DNA of 64,000 nt from an uncultured Pseudoteredinibacter sp. (GCF_947500695.1 NZ_CANMSS010000001.1:372001-436000); one strand, 5' to 3'. Shown: positions 27,440 to 37,579, numbered from the stretch's first letter. Notes: generated by a model from the letters alone, not told the origin. Made by a program: numbers and translations.

Positions 27440-28213
27440 TCACTCGACGGTAAGCGCATCTTCCAGAGTTGTCCCTGGGTTGTTCATCGGCTTTCTATCT
27501 GGGTCGGGGTTGTACAGCGTTTCAGGCATTAGGTCTTCACTGAGTGCCAGTCTTTCGCGATTAATAATTTCACCCAGTTCATCGATCAGGCGCTGGCGGT
27601 TTGGATGCTTTGCTTTCGACTGCATGCTAAGTTTTTGAGCGTGAAAATAGTGCGAATTTGCATCAACAAATTCCCCTTCATTATATAGCTTATGCCCTTG
27701 CGCGACCCCTGAAATAACCTCCACAGACAACTGGGTGTATTCCAGCTCTCGCATCAATGGTCCAAGGGTTTTGTCATCAATATGTTTGCCATTAAACATA
27801 TGAATCAGAGTGTCAATTGCCTCTTGGATCTGTCGTTCGGCTTTGTTAATTGCTTGGTCGTTAGGGCGAATGCGATTTATGGTTTTGGTATTTCCTTTAC
27901 TTTGATAGCTTTCCAAAAGTTGTTGGGCCCGTTGTATACGAACTTCGACATTATTGGCCTGTGAGTCAAAATCAAAAAGCTTTTGATAACGACGGACTAA
28001 TTCCTGCGCCAGAGTGCAAAAAAGATCCTTTTCACGGCTAAGGCCTTCTAGGTTGTTAAGCATGTCTTCCAGCACCTCGGCCGCATGGCTGAGTTGCCTG
28101 ATTTTTAACGCATGCTCAGCTTGTTTACGCTCACGATAATTCACGTAAGCGAGCAGCGCTAAAGAGGACACTGCAAGGGCGAGTGCAGTATATAAAATGA
28201 AAGAAGCGGACAT
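27440..28213 (-). CDS. Membrane-anchored coiled-coil protein of unknown function
   Basis: 257 aa. An N-terminal membrane helix (about 5-24) is followed by YRERKQAEHALKIRQ and a long helical, probably coiled-coil cytoplasmic region. There are no catalytic motifs. The tail is Pro/Asn/Asp-rich (NPDPDRKPMNNPG). Located upstream of, and divergent from, topA, a position where pseudomonad-type genomes also carry uncharacterised genes. Function unknown. Confidence 0.65.
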   Translation of the reverse strand: MSASFILYTALALAVSSLALLAYVNYRERKQAEHALKIRQLSHAAEVLEDMLNNLEGLSREKDLFCTLAQELVRRYQKLFDFDSQANNVEVRIQRAQQLLESYQSKGNTKTINRIRPNDQAINKAERQIQEAIDTLIHMFNGKHIDDKTLGPLMRELEYTQLSVEVISGVAQGHKLYNEGEFVDANSHYFHAQKLSMQSKAKHPNRQRLIDELGEIINRERLALSEDLMPETLYNPDPDRKPMNNPGTTLEDALTVE

Positions 28214-28569
28214 AAATCTGGCAGTGAATTCAGTGATGCTTAAGTAAAATCCAATTAAGCTGTACTAGACGTACATTTGTATAAATGTCATCGGCAGCAA
28301 CTACGTTGGCTTTAGTAAAAACAAATTATTGGTTGAAATCGACAAGGATTATGGTATTCCTAAAAAAGGGCTTGTCCAGTACCGCCTGTGCATTGCCCGA
28401 AAATAGTTGGGTGTCTGGTTAATTTATGGTCAGTCATGTCGCTCATACTTGACCCCAAGAGCGCTTGGCTATATATATGCGCCCCTTAGGCTATGAAAGC
28501 CTGCTGGCCTTCTATTATTAATGGGCCGTATGAAAAAGCAGGATAAGAGTATTTTTTAAGAAGGATAAT
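28214..28569. other. 356-bp divergent region upstream of topA
   Basis: No gene seen. It contains the topA promoter (28449-28477), a small palindrome TGTAC/GTACA (28262-28276) and AAGAAGGA before ATG 28570 as ribosome site. Confidence 0.6.
28449..28477 (+). promoter_or_regulatory. Sigma-70 promoter of topA
   Basis: TTGACC (28449-28454), a 17-bp spacer and TATATA (28472-28477). The spacer carries the small inverted repeat CCAAG/CTTGG. The expected start of transcription is near 28484, leaving a leader of about 85 nt. Confidence 0.7.
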
Positions 28570-31242
28570 ATGGGAAAATCCCTGGTAATCGTGGAATCGC
28601 CTGCCAAGGCCAAAACAATCAATAAATATCTTGGTAAGGACTTTGTCGTTAAATCCAGTGTCGGTCATATTCGTGATTTGCCGACCTCTGGTGGTAAAAA
28701 AGCACCTGTAGATGCCAAAGAAAGAGCTCGTCAGGCTGCTATTACCCGTAAGCTTTCGCCCGAAGATAAAGTAATCCACAAGCAGCGTAAGGCTAAGGCT
28801 CAGCTGATTAGCCGTATGGGTATTGACCCCGAAAACGGGTGGGAGGCAAAGTATGAGATCCTACCCGGCAAAGAAAAGGTTGTCGCTGAACTAAAAGCAT
28901 TGGCGAAAGATGCTGATACTGTCTACCTCGCGACGGACTTGGATAGAGAGGGAGAGGCCATTGCTTGGCATCTTCGTGAGGCTATCGGTGGCGATGATAG
29001 CCGCTACCGCCGTGTGGTTTTTAATGAAATCACAAAATCCGCTATCCAAGAGGCATTTAAAAGCCCAGGCCCAATTGATCAAAACCGCGTAAACGCCCAG
29101 CAGGCTCGCCGTTTTCTTGATCGTGTAGTGGGCTACATGGTTTCTCCATTACTTTGGGAAAAAATCGCGCGAGGCTTATCTGCTGGCCGCGTCCAGTCGG
29201 TAGCCGTTAAACTTATTGTAGAGCGTGAGCGAGAAATTAGAGCTTTTATCCCTGAAGAGTATTGGGATATTTTTGCTGATCTAAATACCCAAGATGCGGA
29301 AAGAATTCGCTTTGAGGTTAAGAAAGAAAACGGCAAGGCCTTTAAGCCTGTTAACGAAGAGCAAGCCATGTCGGCTGTTGCTAAGCTGCAGCAGTCCAGC
29401 TATCAAGTGGTTTCTCGCGATGATAAACCCACCAAGGCTAAGCCTGGCGCGCCTTACATTACCTCCACTTTGCAGCAGGCGGCCAGCACCCGCTTAGGAT
29501 TTTCTGTAAAGAAAACCATGATGATGGCTCAGCGTTTGTATGAAGCCGGCTACATCACCTATATGCGTACCGACTCTACCAACTTAAGTCAAGAGGCTGT
29601 CGCTAGCTGTCGTGATTTTATCGCTGAAGAATATGGCAAGGCCTATCTACCGGAAAAGCCTGTTTCCTACAGCAGTAAAGAGGGGGCCCAAGAGGCACAC
29701 GAAGCGATTCGACCTTCTAGTGTTGCGGTGCAGCCGACTCAATTGAAAGGCATGGAGAGAGACGCTGAGCGCCTCTACACCTTAATTTGGCGCCAGTTCG
29801 TCGCGTGTCAAATGCCACCAGCAGAATTTACCAGTACATCGATTGCCTTAGCGGCAGGGGATTTCGAATTAAGAACCCGTGGTCGCGTGATTCGTTTTGA
29901 TGGTTTTATGAAGGTTCAGCCGCCGCAATCCAAAAAAGAAGAGGATGTGGTGCTGCCTGAGCTTAAGGTGGGCGACAACTTAAATCTTCAGAAGCTTGAT
30001 CCAAAGCAGCACTTTACTAAACCGCCGGCACGTTACACCGAAGCGAGCCTGGTAAAAGAATTAGAAAAGCGCGGCATTGGCCGTCCATCTACTTATGCCT
30101 CGATCATCTCGACCATTCAAGATCGAGGCTATGTCCATACTGAATCACGTCGTTTCTTTGCAGAAAAGATGGGTGACATTGTGACCGAAAGGTTAAGCGA
30201 AAGCTTTGTCGACCTGATGGACTACAGCTTTACGGCCAATATGGAAGAATCGCTGGATATGGTCGCAGAGGGCGACTTGCAATGGGATAAGTTGCTCGAT
30301 GATTTCTATGCCGGTTTTAGCCAGAAGCTCAGCCAAGCGCAGGTTGCTGAAGGTGGGATGCGGGCGAATCAGCCTACGGAAACCGATATCGAATGCAGTC
30401 AGTGTGGTCGACATATGCAGATTCGTACGGCCAGTACAGGGGTATTCTTAGGTTGCTCGGGTTACGCGCTACCACCTAAGGAACGCTGTAAGCACACCAT
30501 GAACTTAGTATCTGGTGACGAGGTGTTAAACCTTGATGAGGATGACGAGGCGGAGTCTAAGCAGCTACGTAACAAGCACCGCTGTAAACTGTGTGACACG
30601 GCGATGGACAGCTATCTGCTAGACGAGCAGCGTAAGCTGCATATCTGCGGTAATAACCCGGATTGCAGTGGTTTTGAGGTAGAGGCGGGTAGCTTTAAGT
30701 TAAAAGGCTACGACGGCCCGACCTTAGAGTGTGACAAATGTGGCAGCGAGATGCAGCTGAAGACGGGCCGTTTTGGTAAGTACTTTGGCTGTATGTCGGA
30801 GTCTTGTAAGAACACTCGTAAATTACTGCGAAACGGCGAAGCGGCACCTCCAAAGATGGATCCGGTTCCTATGCCAGAGCTGGCTTGTGAGAAGGTGGAG
30901 GACCATTATGTCTTGCGTGACGGAGCTTCAGGTATGTTCCTTGCGGCCAGTCAATTCCCTAAAAATCGTGAAACACGGGCGCCACTGGTTGAAGAACTGT
31001 TACCGCACAAGAATGAGATTGATCCGAAGTATAAATTCTTGTTTAGCGCGCCGGTAGAAGACCCAGATGGCAATAAGGCGGTTATTCGCTTTAGTCGCAA
31101 AACTAAAGAGCAATATGTTCAGACCGAGATAGATGGTAAGGCGAGCAGCTGGAAAGCTTTTTACGAGGGTGGTAAGTGGGTGGAAACCCAAGCCAAGACT
31201 AAGGCCAAGGCCAAGCCCAAGGCCAAAAGCAAGAAAAAATAA
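28570..31242 (+). CDS. topA: DNA topoisomerase I
   Basis: Type IA topoisomerase relaxing negative supercoils. 890 aa, slightly longer than E. coli TopA. TOPRIM motifs [10 protein letters not shown] and [14 protein letters not shown]; active-site Tyr in [15 protein letters not shown]; then [10 protein letters not shown]. The C-terminus has zinc-ribbon repeats with Cys pairs ([31 protein letters not shown] with a later CMSESC) and ends in a strongly basic [13 protein letters not shown] tail. Stop and next start overlap as TAATG, so translation of the following gene is coupled. Confidence 0.98.
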   Translation: MGKSLVIVESPAKAKTINKYLGKDFVVKSSVGHIRDLPTSGGKKAPVDAKERARQAAITRKLSPEDKVIHKQRKAKAQLISRMGIDPENGWEAKYEILPGKEKVVAELKALAKDADTVYLATDLDREGEAIAWHLREAIGGDDSRYRRVVFNEITKSAIQEAFKSPGPIDQNRVNAQQARRFLDRVVGYMVSPLLWEKIARGLSAGRVQSVAVKLIVEREREIRAFIPEEYWDIFADLNTQDAERIRFEVKKENGKAFKPVNEEQAMSAVAKLQQSSYQVVSRDDKPTKAKPGAPYITSTLQQAASTRLGFSVKKTMMMAQRLYEAGYITYMRTDSTNLSQEAVASCRDFIAEEYGKAYLPEKPVSYSSKEGAQEAHEAIRPSSVAVQPTQLKGMERDAERLYTLIWRQFVACQMPPAEFTSTSIALAAGDFELRTRGRVIRFDGFMKVQPPQSKKEEDVVLPELKVGDNLNLQKLDPKQHFTKPPARYTEASLVKELEKRGIGRPSTYASIISTIQDRGYVHTESRRFFAEKMGDIVTERLSESFVDLMDYSFTANMEESLDMVAEGDLQWDKLLDDFYAGFSQKLSQAQVAEGGMRANQPTETDIECSQCGRHMQIRTASTGVFLGCSGYALPPKERCKHTMNLVSGDEVLNLDEDDEAESKQLRNKHRCKLCDTAMDSYLLDEQRKLHICGNNPDCSGFEVEAGSFKLKGYDGPTLECDKCGSEMQLKTGRFGKYFGCMSESCKNTRKLLRNGEAAPPKMDPVPMPELACEKVEDHYVLRDGASGMFLAASQFPKNRETRAPLVEELLPHKNEIDPKYKFLFSAPVEDPDGNKAVIRFSRKTKEQYVQTEIDGKASSWKAFYEGGKWVETQAKTKAKAKPKAKSKKK

Positions 31243-31712
31243 TGGATCAGTATCGTCCATTTTTTACCCAGCTGCAGTTGGCGAAGTGTCAGTGCAAAGC
31301 CGTCGACTCAGCGACACTTCCTCTTGAAAAGCTTAGCTTTTTGAGGGGAGGATTTCTTATCATACAGGCCATGTGCGATGCTTGGCTGCTCCATGAAACG
31401 CCAGAGCAGGGCGCTGAGCATTACCCTAACAGTCTCTCTGAATTTAACAGGCAGGGTAAGGAATGTTCAGTCGAGTTTCTTCCTGCGAGCATTATTCAGC
31501 TTCAACAAAGTGATTGGTTTGACGATTTTCTAAAGATCATGAGCCTAGTTGAAGATTTAAATGACTCAATGTTTGTAGAGCAGAATAGCCCTGTAAATGT
31601 CATCGCGGTATCCGAGCCTGCACCGCAGCCCAGTCTAAGTAGCCTAAAGGCGGCTATATTGAATTTTGAGCAATATTTTGACGCACAAATGAAACTCAGC
31701 GAAGAGTATTAA
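31242..31712 (+). CDS. Conserved protein after topA (DUF6586-like by position)
   Basis: 156 aa, cytoplasmic, no catalytic motif. Its start overlaps the topA stop by one base (TAATG). In Pseudomonas the gene after topA encodes a small uncharacterised protein with a similar N-terminal QLQLAK-type helix. The equivalence is inferred mostly from position. Function unknown. Confidence 0.65.
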   Translation: MDQYRPFFTQLQLAKCQCKAVDSATLPLEKLSFLRGGFLIIQAMCDAWLLHETPEQGAEHYPNSLSEFNRQGKECSVEFLPASIIQLQQSDWFDDFLKIMSLVEDLNDSMFVEQNSPVNVIAVSEPAPQPSLSSLKAAILNFEQYFDAQMKLSEEY

Positions 31713-31811
31713 TGACAGCCACCTATTAGCTGTTATTCTTAGAAGAACGCTATTCGAATCCTACTGCGAAAGCTGTTAGAATTGCCGGCATATTCAATCT
31801 CTGGAGTATTA

Positions 31812-32072
31812 ATGGACACCGTCTTATTTGAAATTGTCGAGTTAGCTAACGGCGATGTAGCCTTGCAAAGGGCTGAGGACAAAGGTGAGCCTTTGTTGAC
31901 CATTCATTTTTCAGAAGAATCTAATTTTTATCTGCAAGACGCCAAAATTGAAGTTGCTAGGGCAATGGTGCAAGCTGGCTTGGAAGCGGCCAGTGAAATT
32001 GCCGAAGCCAAGAAGGCAGAAGATTCTAATGAAGAAATGGAGATGGACTCAGGGCCTGTGCAAATTCACTAA
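31812..32072 (+). CDS. Small acidic conserved protein
   Basis: 86 aa beginning MDTVLFEIVELANGDVALQR. GGAG lies 9 bases before ATG 31812. An in-frame ATG at 31782 would add ten residues but lacks a ribosome site. The C-terminus is highly acidic (EEMEMDSG). It lies between topA and the SOS operon, where Pseudomonas carries a similarly sized unknown gene. No function can be assigned. Confidence 0.7.
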   Translation: MDTVLFEIVELANGDVALQRAEDKGEPLLTIHFSEESNFYLQDAKIEVARAMVQAGLEAASEIAEAKKAEDSNEEMEMDSGPVQIH

Positions 32073-32201
32073 GGCTGCTTGGTGCGGGTTAGTATGTGCA
32101 ATGTTCGACCTAAACCGCTAATTTAATTCAAAGTTTCCCTGCGATTCTTTTTGTCTTTACCTTTACAGCAACCTTATACAGCCTTTTTTAATATACCCTA
32201 A

Positions 32202-32603
32202 TTAACGCATTCTTAGCATTAGTCCTTGGCAGGCTCCTGTTTTGGCAGCTTGCTTTAGTTGCTGATATTCTTGGCGGCTCAGTACACCTGGGCTGCTGAT
32301 CACCATATGGCTATTGCCAGCCGCTAAGGCTTCCCACGTTGCCCATAGGGTGTCACTTTTATCTCTTAGTCTTATTATTCTCAGGCGGCTAATGTCGATG
32401 CCGTAATGAAGAAGCATCTCCTTGCTAATGTTTTCAGCGCCAACCCAGCTTAACCAGCGACCACTATCCTGTTGACTGAAGTGAGCGACCATAGGTAAAA
32501 GCCATTGCAGATAATTATCTTGCTCATGGGTCACCACCAGTTCGGTCAAACCGTGCTCAGATACGGCTTCCTGCTGGGTGCTTTGGATGGCTGCTTGGTT
32601 CAT
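32202..32603 (-). CDS. sulA: SOS cell-division inhibitor SulA
   Basis: 133-residue inhibitor of FtsZ ring assembly made during DNA damage. The RecA-like fold core is recognisable: GRWLSWVGAEN, LHYGIDISRLRIIRL and MVISSPGVLS. An AGGGAGT ribosome site precedes ATG 32603. The gene starts 50 bp after lexA on the same strand and has no LexA box of its own, so it is expressed from the lexA promoter, the usual arrangement in pseudomonads. Confidence 0.88.
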   Translation of the reverse strand: MNQAAIQSTQQEAVSEHGLTELVVTHEQDNYLQWLLPMVAHFSQQDSGRWLSWVGAENISKEMLLHYGIDISRLRIIRLRDKSDTLWATWEALAAGNSHMVISSPGVLSRQEYQQLKQAAKTGACQGLMLRMR

Positions 32604-32653
32604 GGTCTTACTCCCTGGGTTGGCTAGTGTGCTGTATTTACGCTTCGGTACGA

Positions 32654-33253
32654 TTAGCGTCGAATAACTCCAACGCTAAGGCCTTCAATGGCAAACTCTT
32701 GCTCGCGTAAATCGACTTCAATCGTAGAAAACTCTTCGTTTTCAGGGTGTAGGTAAATCAAGGGTTGATTAGTAATCTTTTCGTAGCGCTTAACGGTTAC
32801 TTCGTCGTCAATACGGGCAACTACGATCTGACCATTATGCACTCGCTCGGTCTTGTGAACGGCAATTAGGTCGCCGTCTAAAATGCCAATATTGCGCATA
32901 CTTTCACCTTGTACCTTGAGTAGGAAGTCAGCGGTAGGGTGAAAAAAGGAACTTGGAATATCGCAGTAATCTTCAATATTCTCTGCAGCCAAGATGGGAT
33001 TACCTGCAGCAACACGGCCAACTAGAGGAATACCTTGCTGCTCGATAGGTAATCGAATACCTCGTGAGGCGCCTGCAATCATTTCAATAACACCTTTTCG
33101 AGCTAGGGCTTTGAGGTGCTCTTCTGCAGCGTTGGCAGAGCGAAAGCCGAGCTCTTTAGCTATCTCGGCGCGTGTTGGCGGGTAACCGGTATCATCAATG
33201 TAAGACTTGATGAGATCGAGAACTTGTTGTTGGCGTGCTGTAAGTTTGATCAT
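32654..33253 (-). CDS. lexA: LexA repressor
   Basis: SOS master repressor, 199 aa. Winged helix-turn-helix at about 28-48 ([20 protein letters not shown]). Self-cleavage site Ala83-Gly84 in VGRVAAGNP. Catalytic Ser118 in QGESMRN and Lys155 in EVTVKRYEK. All residues needed for RecA-stimulated autoproteolysis are present. Two LexA boxes lie just upstream, so it is autoregulated and carries sulA with it. Confidence 0.98.
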   Translation of the reverse strand: MIKLTARQQQVLDLIKSYIDDTGYPPTRAEIAKELGFRSANAAEEHLKALARKGVIEMIAGASRGIRLPIEQQGIPLVGRVAAGNPILAAENIEDYCDIPSSFFHPTADFLLKVQGESMRNIGILDGDLIAVHKTERVHNGQIVVARIDDEVTVKRYEKITNQPLIYLHPENEEFSTIEVDLREQEFAIEGLSVGVIRR

Positions 33254-33269
33254 GGCTTTCGCTCTTGGT

Positions 33270-33285
33270 CTGTTTATTTATACAG
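33270..33285. promoter_or_regulatory. LexA (SOS) box 1
   Basis: CTGTTTATTTATACAG fits the consensus CTGT-N8-ACAG exactly with an AT-rich centre. It lies 16 bp before the lexA start codon. Confidence 0.93.
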
Positions 33286-33288
33286 TAC

Positions 33289-33304
33289 ATGTGATTTTAT
33301 ACAG
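33289..33304. promoter_or_regulatory. LexA (SOS) box 2
   Basis: ATGTGATTTTATACAG matches the SOS consensus with one mismatch in the first base. It follows box 1 after 3 bp, the tandem arrangement also seen upstream of E. coli lexA. Confidence 0.82.
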
Positions 33305-33493
33305 TGTTTTTTAAAAAGCAAGCACTAAAACTCATTCACGACAAAATCATGGTTTGGTAACGATAGTTTGGAGTGGGCCTAAATGGCGGTGTTTGGCCGT
33401 CGACACGAACCGAGGGTGTCTATGACTCGAAAGTGCCGTGGAAGCTTATCAGGGCTTTGAATGAGAGGGTTCTTGAGCTGTTATGGTAAACAC

Positions 33494-33518
33494 AAAAAAG
33501 CCGGCAAATGCCGGCTTT
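33494..33518 (-). terminator. Rho-independent terminator of the TolC-family gene
   Basis: AAAGCCGGC and GCCGGCTTT around a 4-base loop, with six T on the minus strand after the stem. It lies about 30 bp past the porin stop. Confidence 0.9.
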
Positions 33519-33549
33519 AGTAGCTTGAGTCCAATATGCTGGCGATGAA

Positions 33550-34836
33550 CTAGATTGCTAGTTTTTGAAGCAGTAGACCCATAGAGTTATAGATGCGGTA
33601 TTCGGTCAGCTTCTGGTTGTAGCTCGCACGAATCAAGTTGCGCTTAGCATCAACAACTTCATTTTCTGTGTTTAGCAGATCAAGTAGGGTACGACGACCG
33701 ATATTGAACTGGTTAATATAAGCTTGTTTGGTTGCCTGGGCAGCATCAACGTGGGCTTGCAAATACTGCAGCTGGGAAGAAACAGACTCAAACGCTGTCC
33801 ATGAAAGGCGTAAGCCTTCAACCACTTGGCGGCTGGTGTTATTGCGTACATCTTTAGATTCTTCTAACAGGTAGTGAGTCTGTTTACGGCGTGCCTTGTC
33901 TGCGCCACCGCGGTACAGGTTGTATCGCATGCGTAACGCAATAACTTGACGCTCGTCTTCGCCGACTACGCCGCCTGTGTCTTCATTCCAGCTGGCATCA
34001 GCTTCTAAGCGTACATCTGGCCAAAATGGGGCTTTAGCGGCTTCAGCTTGGGCTATAGTCGCATCGATGTCGGCGTTGGCGGTTTTTAGGGTGGGGTGGC
34101 TTTGCAGGGCAAGCTCCACCGCGTCTTCCAGGTTGGCAGGTAGGTCGATATTGTTGCTAGGCATTGAAAGTGCCTCAACCTCTGGCATAACACCGGTCAC
34201 GCGGTAGTAGTTGGTCACAGCATCCATCAAGTTTGCTTGGGCGACAACAACGTTGCTTTCGGCAAGTGCTAAACGAGCGGCAATTTGGTCCAAGTCAGCG
34301 CGGCTACCTACGCCAGATTGATTGCGTAGAGTCATCTGATCGTAGATACTTTTGTGCTCTTGCAAAGAGGCTTCAGCCAATTTGAGAAGGTCTGCTTGAG
34401 TTAATAGGGATAAGTAAACTTCAGCAGTGCGCAAAGCGATATTTTCAGAGGTGCTTTCTACCTCGTGTCTTGCGCTCTGGGTGCGAGCTTCTTGGCGTTT
34501 AACTTCTGAGCGGGTCGCAAAGCCATCAAATACCAGTTGGCGAGCCGAGATGGAGGTTTCTGTGCGGTCTAGGCTGACGTCTTGTTGGCCGGTAGTAGGA
34601 GACTTAGTGTCTTCTTTACCGAACCCGGCGGCGACATCAACAGTGGGCAGGTAACCAGCCTTGGCACCCTTGATTTCCTGTTCCCTGGCGAGTACTTCGT
34701 GCTTAGCGGCACTCACTTCCGGATGAGAGTTAATAGCAGTTCTAATGGCTTCCTGTATTGTCTGTGCTTGAGCGGTAGTGCCCACTGACGTTACAAGCCC
34801 CAAGCCAATCACCCCAATAAGATGCTTAACTTTCAT
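33550..34836 (-). CDS. TolC-family outer membrane channel protein
   Basis: 428 aa. The signal peptide ends at TAQA-QT (about residue 25). Two repeated OEP halves have the alpha-barrel repeats, e.g. ARQLVFDGFATRSEVKRQEA in the first and LRMRYNLYRGGADKAR in the second. The C-terminal RRTLLDLLNTENE is typical of channels paired with type I secretion. It is probably the outer-membrane duct for type I exporters or RND pumps. No partner ABC/HlyD genes adjoin it, so it may serve several systems, as E. coli TolC does. Two 12-bp direct repeats precede it. Confidence 0.92.
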   Translation of the reverse strand: MKVKHLIGVIGLGLVTSVGTTAQAQTIQEAIRTAINSHPEVSAAKHEVLAREQEIKGAKAGYLPTVDVAAGFGKEDTKSPTTGQQDVSLDRTETSISARQLVFDGFATRSEVKRQEARTQSARHEVESTSENIALRTAEVYLSLLTQADLLKLAEASLQEHKSIYDQMTLRNQSGVGSRADLDQIAARLALAESNVVVAQANLMDAVTNYYRVTGVMPEVEALSMPSNNIDLPANLEDAVELALQSHPTLKTANADIDATIAQAEAAKAPFWPDVRLEADASWNEDTGGVVGEDERQVIALRMRYNLYRGGADKARRKQTHYLLEESKDVRNNTSRQVVEGLRLSWTAFESVSSQLQYLQAHVDAAQATKQAYINQFNIGRRTLLDLLNTENEVVDAKRNLIRASYNQKLTEYRIYNSMGLLLQKLAI

Positions 34837-34866
34837 GATCCGTTACCCTTTTCCTTTGGTATTGTT

Positions 34867-34913
34867 AATTATGTCACAAGTATTCTAACACTATATCTGT
34901 GAATTATGTCACA
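34867..34913 (-). promoter_or_regulatory. Paired 12-bp direct repeats upstream of the TolC-family gene
   Basis: AATTATGTCACA occurs at 34867-34878 and again at 34902-34913, start to start 35 bp, 31-65 bp before the gene. The copies lie on nearly the same DNA face, as expected for an operator bound by two protein units. Confidence 0.5.
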
Positions 34914-35087
34914 CCTTTAAATGAAAACAGTCAAATAGTATGAAGATTTCAAGCTAGTGCTAAAAAACGTCAAAAATCTTACAGATCAATCCTTTACCGA
35001 CGCTTAATACAATGGATTTACTGTATAAATTCTTGGTGAATACTGGCTATAATCCTTTCATGCGCTGTTAAAAAGGATAGGAAAGCG

Positions 35088-35696
35088 ATGAACCACTTGC
35101 CAGCAGAGCCGAAACCATTAGACGAAATGCCTTTGGATCAACAGCATTTTAAAATGCTTTGTTTGGCCATCGAAAAAGCACATGCTTTGCATATGGGTAA
35201 ATCTGGTCGTCTGTTAATGAATTTTGAGTTGCGTGAAGGCAGTGACGTAGGTCATTTACCGCGCATACGTCCGTTGGGCAATCTTACCTTTATTATCGAT
35301 GAGGCTTATCTGAAGGCCAGTAACTACCACCTCTATTACGACCCGGATAAGTCACAAGACCTGCCTTTACTGGCTGAGCGTGATGAAGAAAGCAATCGCT
35401 TTATCGCTACGGCTAAGAATCTGCTGGGCTTACAAGATCAAATGCATGGCTCCATTGCTGTGCCAGTTGCACGCCTATCGGCTTTACGCGGCCTTCACTA
35501 CGTTAAAGACTGTGTTTGTCTGCAGATGTATGAAATCGACTTTGATAAGTTGTTTGAAGCGGATGCTGAGCTGGCAGGGCGTCTGCGTCAGTCCTTACTC
35601 GAGAAGTATCGGCGCTTTTACGACTTTGATGCTATTGCCGAGCGATCTTCACAATATGAAGAAGCGGCTCGGCGTTTTCTAGACGGGCAAGACTAA
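35088..35696 (+). CDS. Conserved protein of unknown function
   Basis: 202-residue soluble protein without signal peptide or membrane helix. The N-terminus is Pro-rich (MNHLPAEPKPLDEMP); the rest is mixed alpha/beta with a helical C-terminus. No motif is recognised. AGGAAAG precedes ATG 35088, and a TATAAT hexamer (35048-35053) with no good -35 lies upstream. Divergent from the TolC-family gene and convergent with mltD. Coding quality is good. Confidence 0.7.
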   Translation: MNHLPAEPKPLDEMPLDQQHFKMLCLAIEKAHALHMGKSGRLLMNFELREGSDVGHLPRIRPLGNLTFIIDEAYLKASNYHLYYDPDKSQDLPLLAERDEESNRFIATAKNLLGLQDQMHGSIAVPVARLSALRGLHYVKDCVCLQMYEIDFDKLFEADAELAGRLRQSLLEKYRRFYDFDAIAERSSQYEEAARRFLDGQD

Positions 35697-35721
35697 GAGC
35701 TGTCTAGACTGGGCTGGTAAA

Positions 35722-37332
35722 TTAACCGCGTCGAGGGTCGACCAAGAGTGTAAGTGCTTGTCCAGGCTGTAAATAGTCTTTTGGGTTTAAACCATTGCTT
35801 CTTACAATCGACTTTATACTGGTGCCAAATTTCTTAGCGATTCTGGCAATTGAGTCACCTTTTCTAACCTTGTAAGAGATTCGCTGCTTACCCTGAGCAT
35901 AGTTAGCTTGCTTTGGATAAATCAGCAGCTTTTGGCCAAGCTTTAAAGTGCCGTTAACGCTGAGCTTGTTCCAGCGAGCGATATCCTCATAATTGACACC
36001 GAATTTACGACTAATACTCCACAGGCTATCGCCGCTACGCACTTTATAACGCTGCACTCGGCCTTTACCTTGGTTGCGAGCGACACGCTCATTCAGGCTA
36101 AAGCTATAGTGTTTGCCTGGTTTAGAGGCGGTAGGTATAAACAGTGCTTGCCCTAAGCGAATAGTGTTGCTGCTTAATCGATTGATGCGCTTGAGCTCGC
36201 CTAGAGTTAGATTGTTCTGGCGGGCTATCTTGCCTAGCGTATCGCCAGATTTAACTTGATATCGCTTCCAGCCCACGCGCTCAGATTCATCCAAACTTTC
36301 CAAGCCGCTGGAGAAGGCATCAGCTTGCGCAATGGGGATTAGGATATGCTGAGGGCCATCAGGCGTTGTGGCCCAGCGGTTATAGGCTGGATTAAGTAGA
36401 TAAAACTCATCCATGGGAAGCTCGGCCAGTTCGGCGGCTTGAGCCAAGTCCAATTGATAATCAAGATCGAAGCGGCGATAGAAGGGCTCATCGGGTATAT
36501 TGATCATTTGAATGCCGTACTTTTCAGGTTCGGCAACCAGTTTGGCTAAACCAAGCAATCTAGGGACATAAATTTGAGTTTCTTTAGGTAGACGTAAGGA
36601 CCAAAAGTCGGTATTTTTACCTTGTCGGCGATTGCGTTTTATCGCTTTGTTAACAGTTCCGCCGCCAGCATTATAGGCCGCCAAGGCCAGCAGCCAATCA
36701 CCGTCAAAGCGCTTGTGCAGCTTCTCTAGGTAATCCAGTGCGGCTTGGGTCGAAGCTTCAATATCACGTCGACCGTCATACCACCAGTTGTTATGTAAGC
36801 CAAAGTCTTTTGCGGTAGGCGGGGTAAACTGCCAAAGGCCGGATGCGCGGCCGTGCGAGTAGGCGAATGGATCATAGGCGCTTTCCACGATAGGGAGAAG
36901 TGCCAGCTCCATGGGTAAATCACGGGCTTTAAGCTCATTAACGATAAAGTAGAGGTATGGACGCGCCCGTTTACTGATTCGACTCATGTAATTGGGGTGC
37001 TTGCCGTACCAATCTTCCTGTTTGTTGATGCGTTTATGCTCGATAGCGGATAAACGGTAGCCATCGCGAATGTGCTGCCATAGATCGATATCAATGCTGG
37101 CTGGATCTGTGTTTGCGGCTATAAAAGCTTTGTCATTGTTGGCTTCAATAGCAGAGTTTTGCTTGGCTAGCTCTGAGCTATCAGCCTTCGGCAATTCAGC
37201 TCGCTTGGTATGTTTAGCGGCTTCCAATTGCGCATCGTGGCGAGAAATCTCGGTTTTATCTGACTGTTGGCCAAGTTGGGTACAGCCGCCCAAAGTCAGT
37301 ATAAGACCGACAGGAATAAGCAATCGAAGCAT
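35722..37332 (-). CDS. mltD: Membrane-bound lytic murein transglycosylase D
   Basis: 536 aa. Lipoprotein signal with lipobox LGGC (Cys16), so it is anchored to a membrane, probably the outer. SLT domain with catalytic Glu in LPIVESAYDP, then GRASGLWQFTPPTAKDFGL and LAAYNAGGG. Three LysM peptidoglycan-binding modules follow in the last about 185 residues, starting YQVKSGDTL, YKVRSGDSL and YKVRKGDSI. Cleaves glycan strands like Slt. Located downstream of gloB on the same strand, as in E. coli. Confidence 0.95.
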   Translation of the reverse strand: MLRLLIPVGLILTLGGCTQLGQQSDKTEISRHDAQLEAAKHTKRAELPKADSSELAKQNSAIEANNDKAFIAANTDPASIDIDLWQHIRDGYRLSAIEHKRINKQEDWYGKHPNYMSRISKRARPYLYFIVNELKARDLPMELALLPIVESAYDPFAYSHGRASGLWQFTPPTAKDFGLHNNWWYDGRRDIEASTQAALDYLEKLHKRFDGDWLLALAAYNAGGGTVNKAIKRNRRQGKNTDFWSLRLPKETQIYVPRLLGLAKLVAEPEKYGIQMINIPDEPFYRRFDLDYQLDLAQAAELAELPMDEFYLLNPAYNRWATTPDGPQHILIPIAQADAFSSGLESLDESERVGWKRYQVKSGDTLGKIARQNNLTLGELKRINRLSSNTIRLGQALFIPTASKPGKHYSFSLNERVARNQGKGRVQRYKVRSGDSLWSISRKFGVNYEDIARWNKLSVNGTLKLGQKLLIYPKQANYAQGKQRISYKVRKGDSIARIAKKFGTSIKSIVRSNGLNPKDYLQPGQALTLLVDPRRG

Positions 37333-37518
37333 AATTCGTTAACTACTAATGGTCGTTTTAGGGTGTTTTTATTGTAGAAATAGGCGCCGATTCTAGAGTG
37401 GCAGACCGTCTGGGTCAATCAGCCCAAGGTAAAATTATAGCGGCGTAGATGGGTAAACACTGTTAAACAGTACGCTTAAATATACGGTGCCAATTCGCGA
37501 CTTTAGGATAGTTTAACA

Positions 37519-37540
37519 AGCCCCTAAGGGTATAGGGGCT
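37519..37540 (-). terminator. Hairpin between gloB and mltD
   Basis: AGCCCCTA and TAGGGGCT form an 8-bp stem with a 6-base loop, followed on the minus strand by TGTTAAAC. A second inverted repeat GCGCTAG/CTAGCGC (37549-37579) lies immediately after the gloB stop. Together they probably terminate gloB transcription, though the T-tract is short. Confidence 0.55.
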
Positions 37541-37579
37541 GTTGTTCAGCGCTAGTTGCTAATATCGAATAGCTAGCGC

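Noticed and set aside
28262..28276. TGTAC/GTACA palindrome as a LexA box
   Set aside because: It lacks the ACAG half at the correct spacing from CTGT, so it does not meet the SOS consensus.
31750..31775. ATTCGAATCC, similar to a tRNA T-loop
   Set aside because: No acceptor, D or anticodon stems can be built around it.
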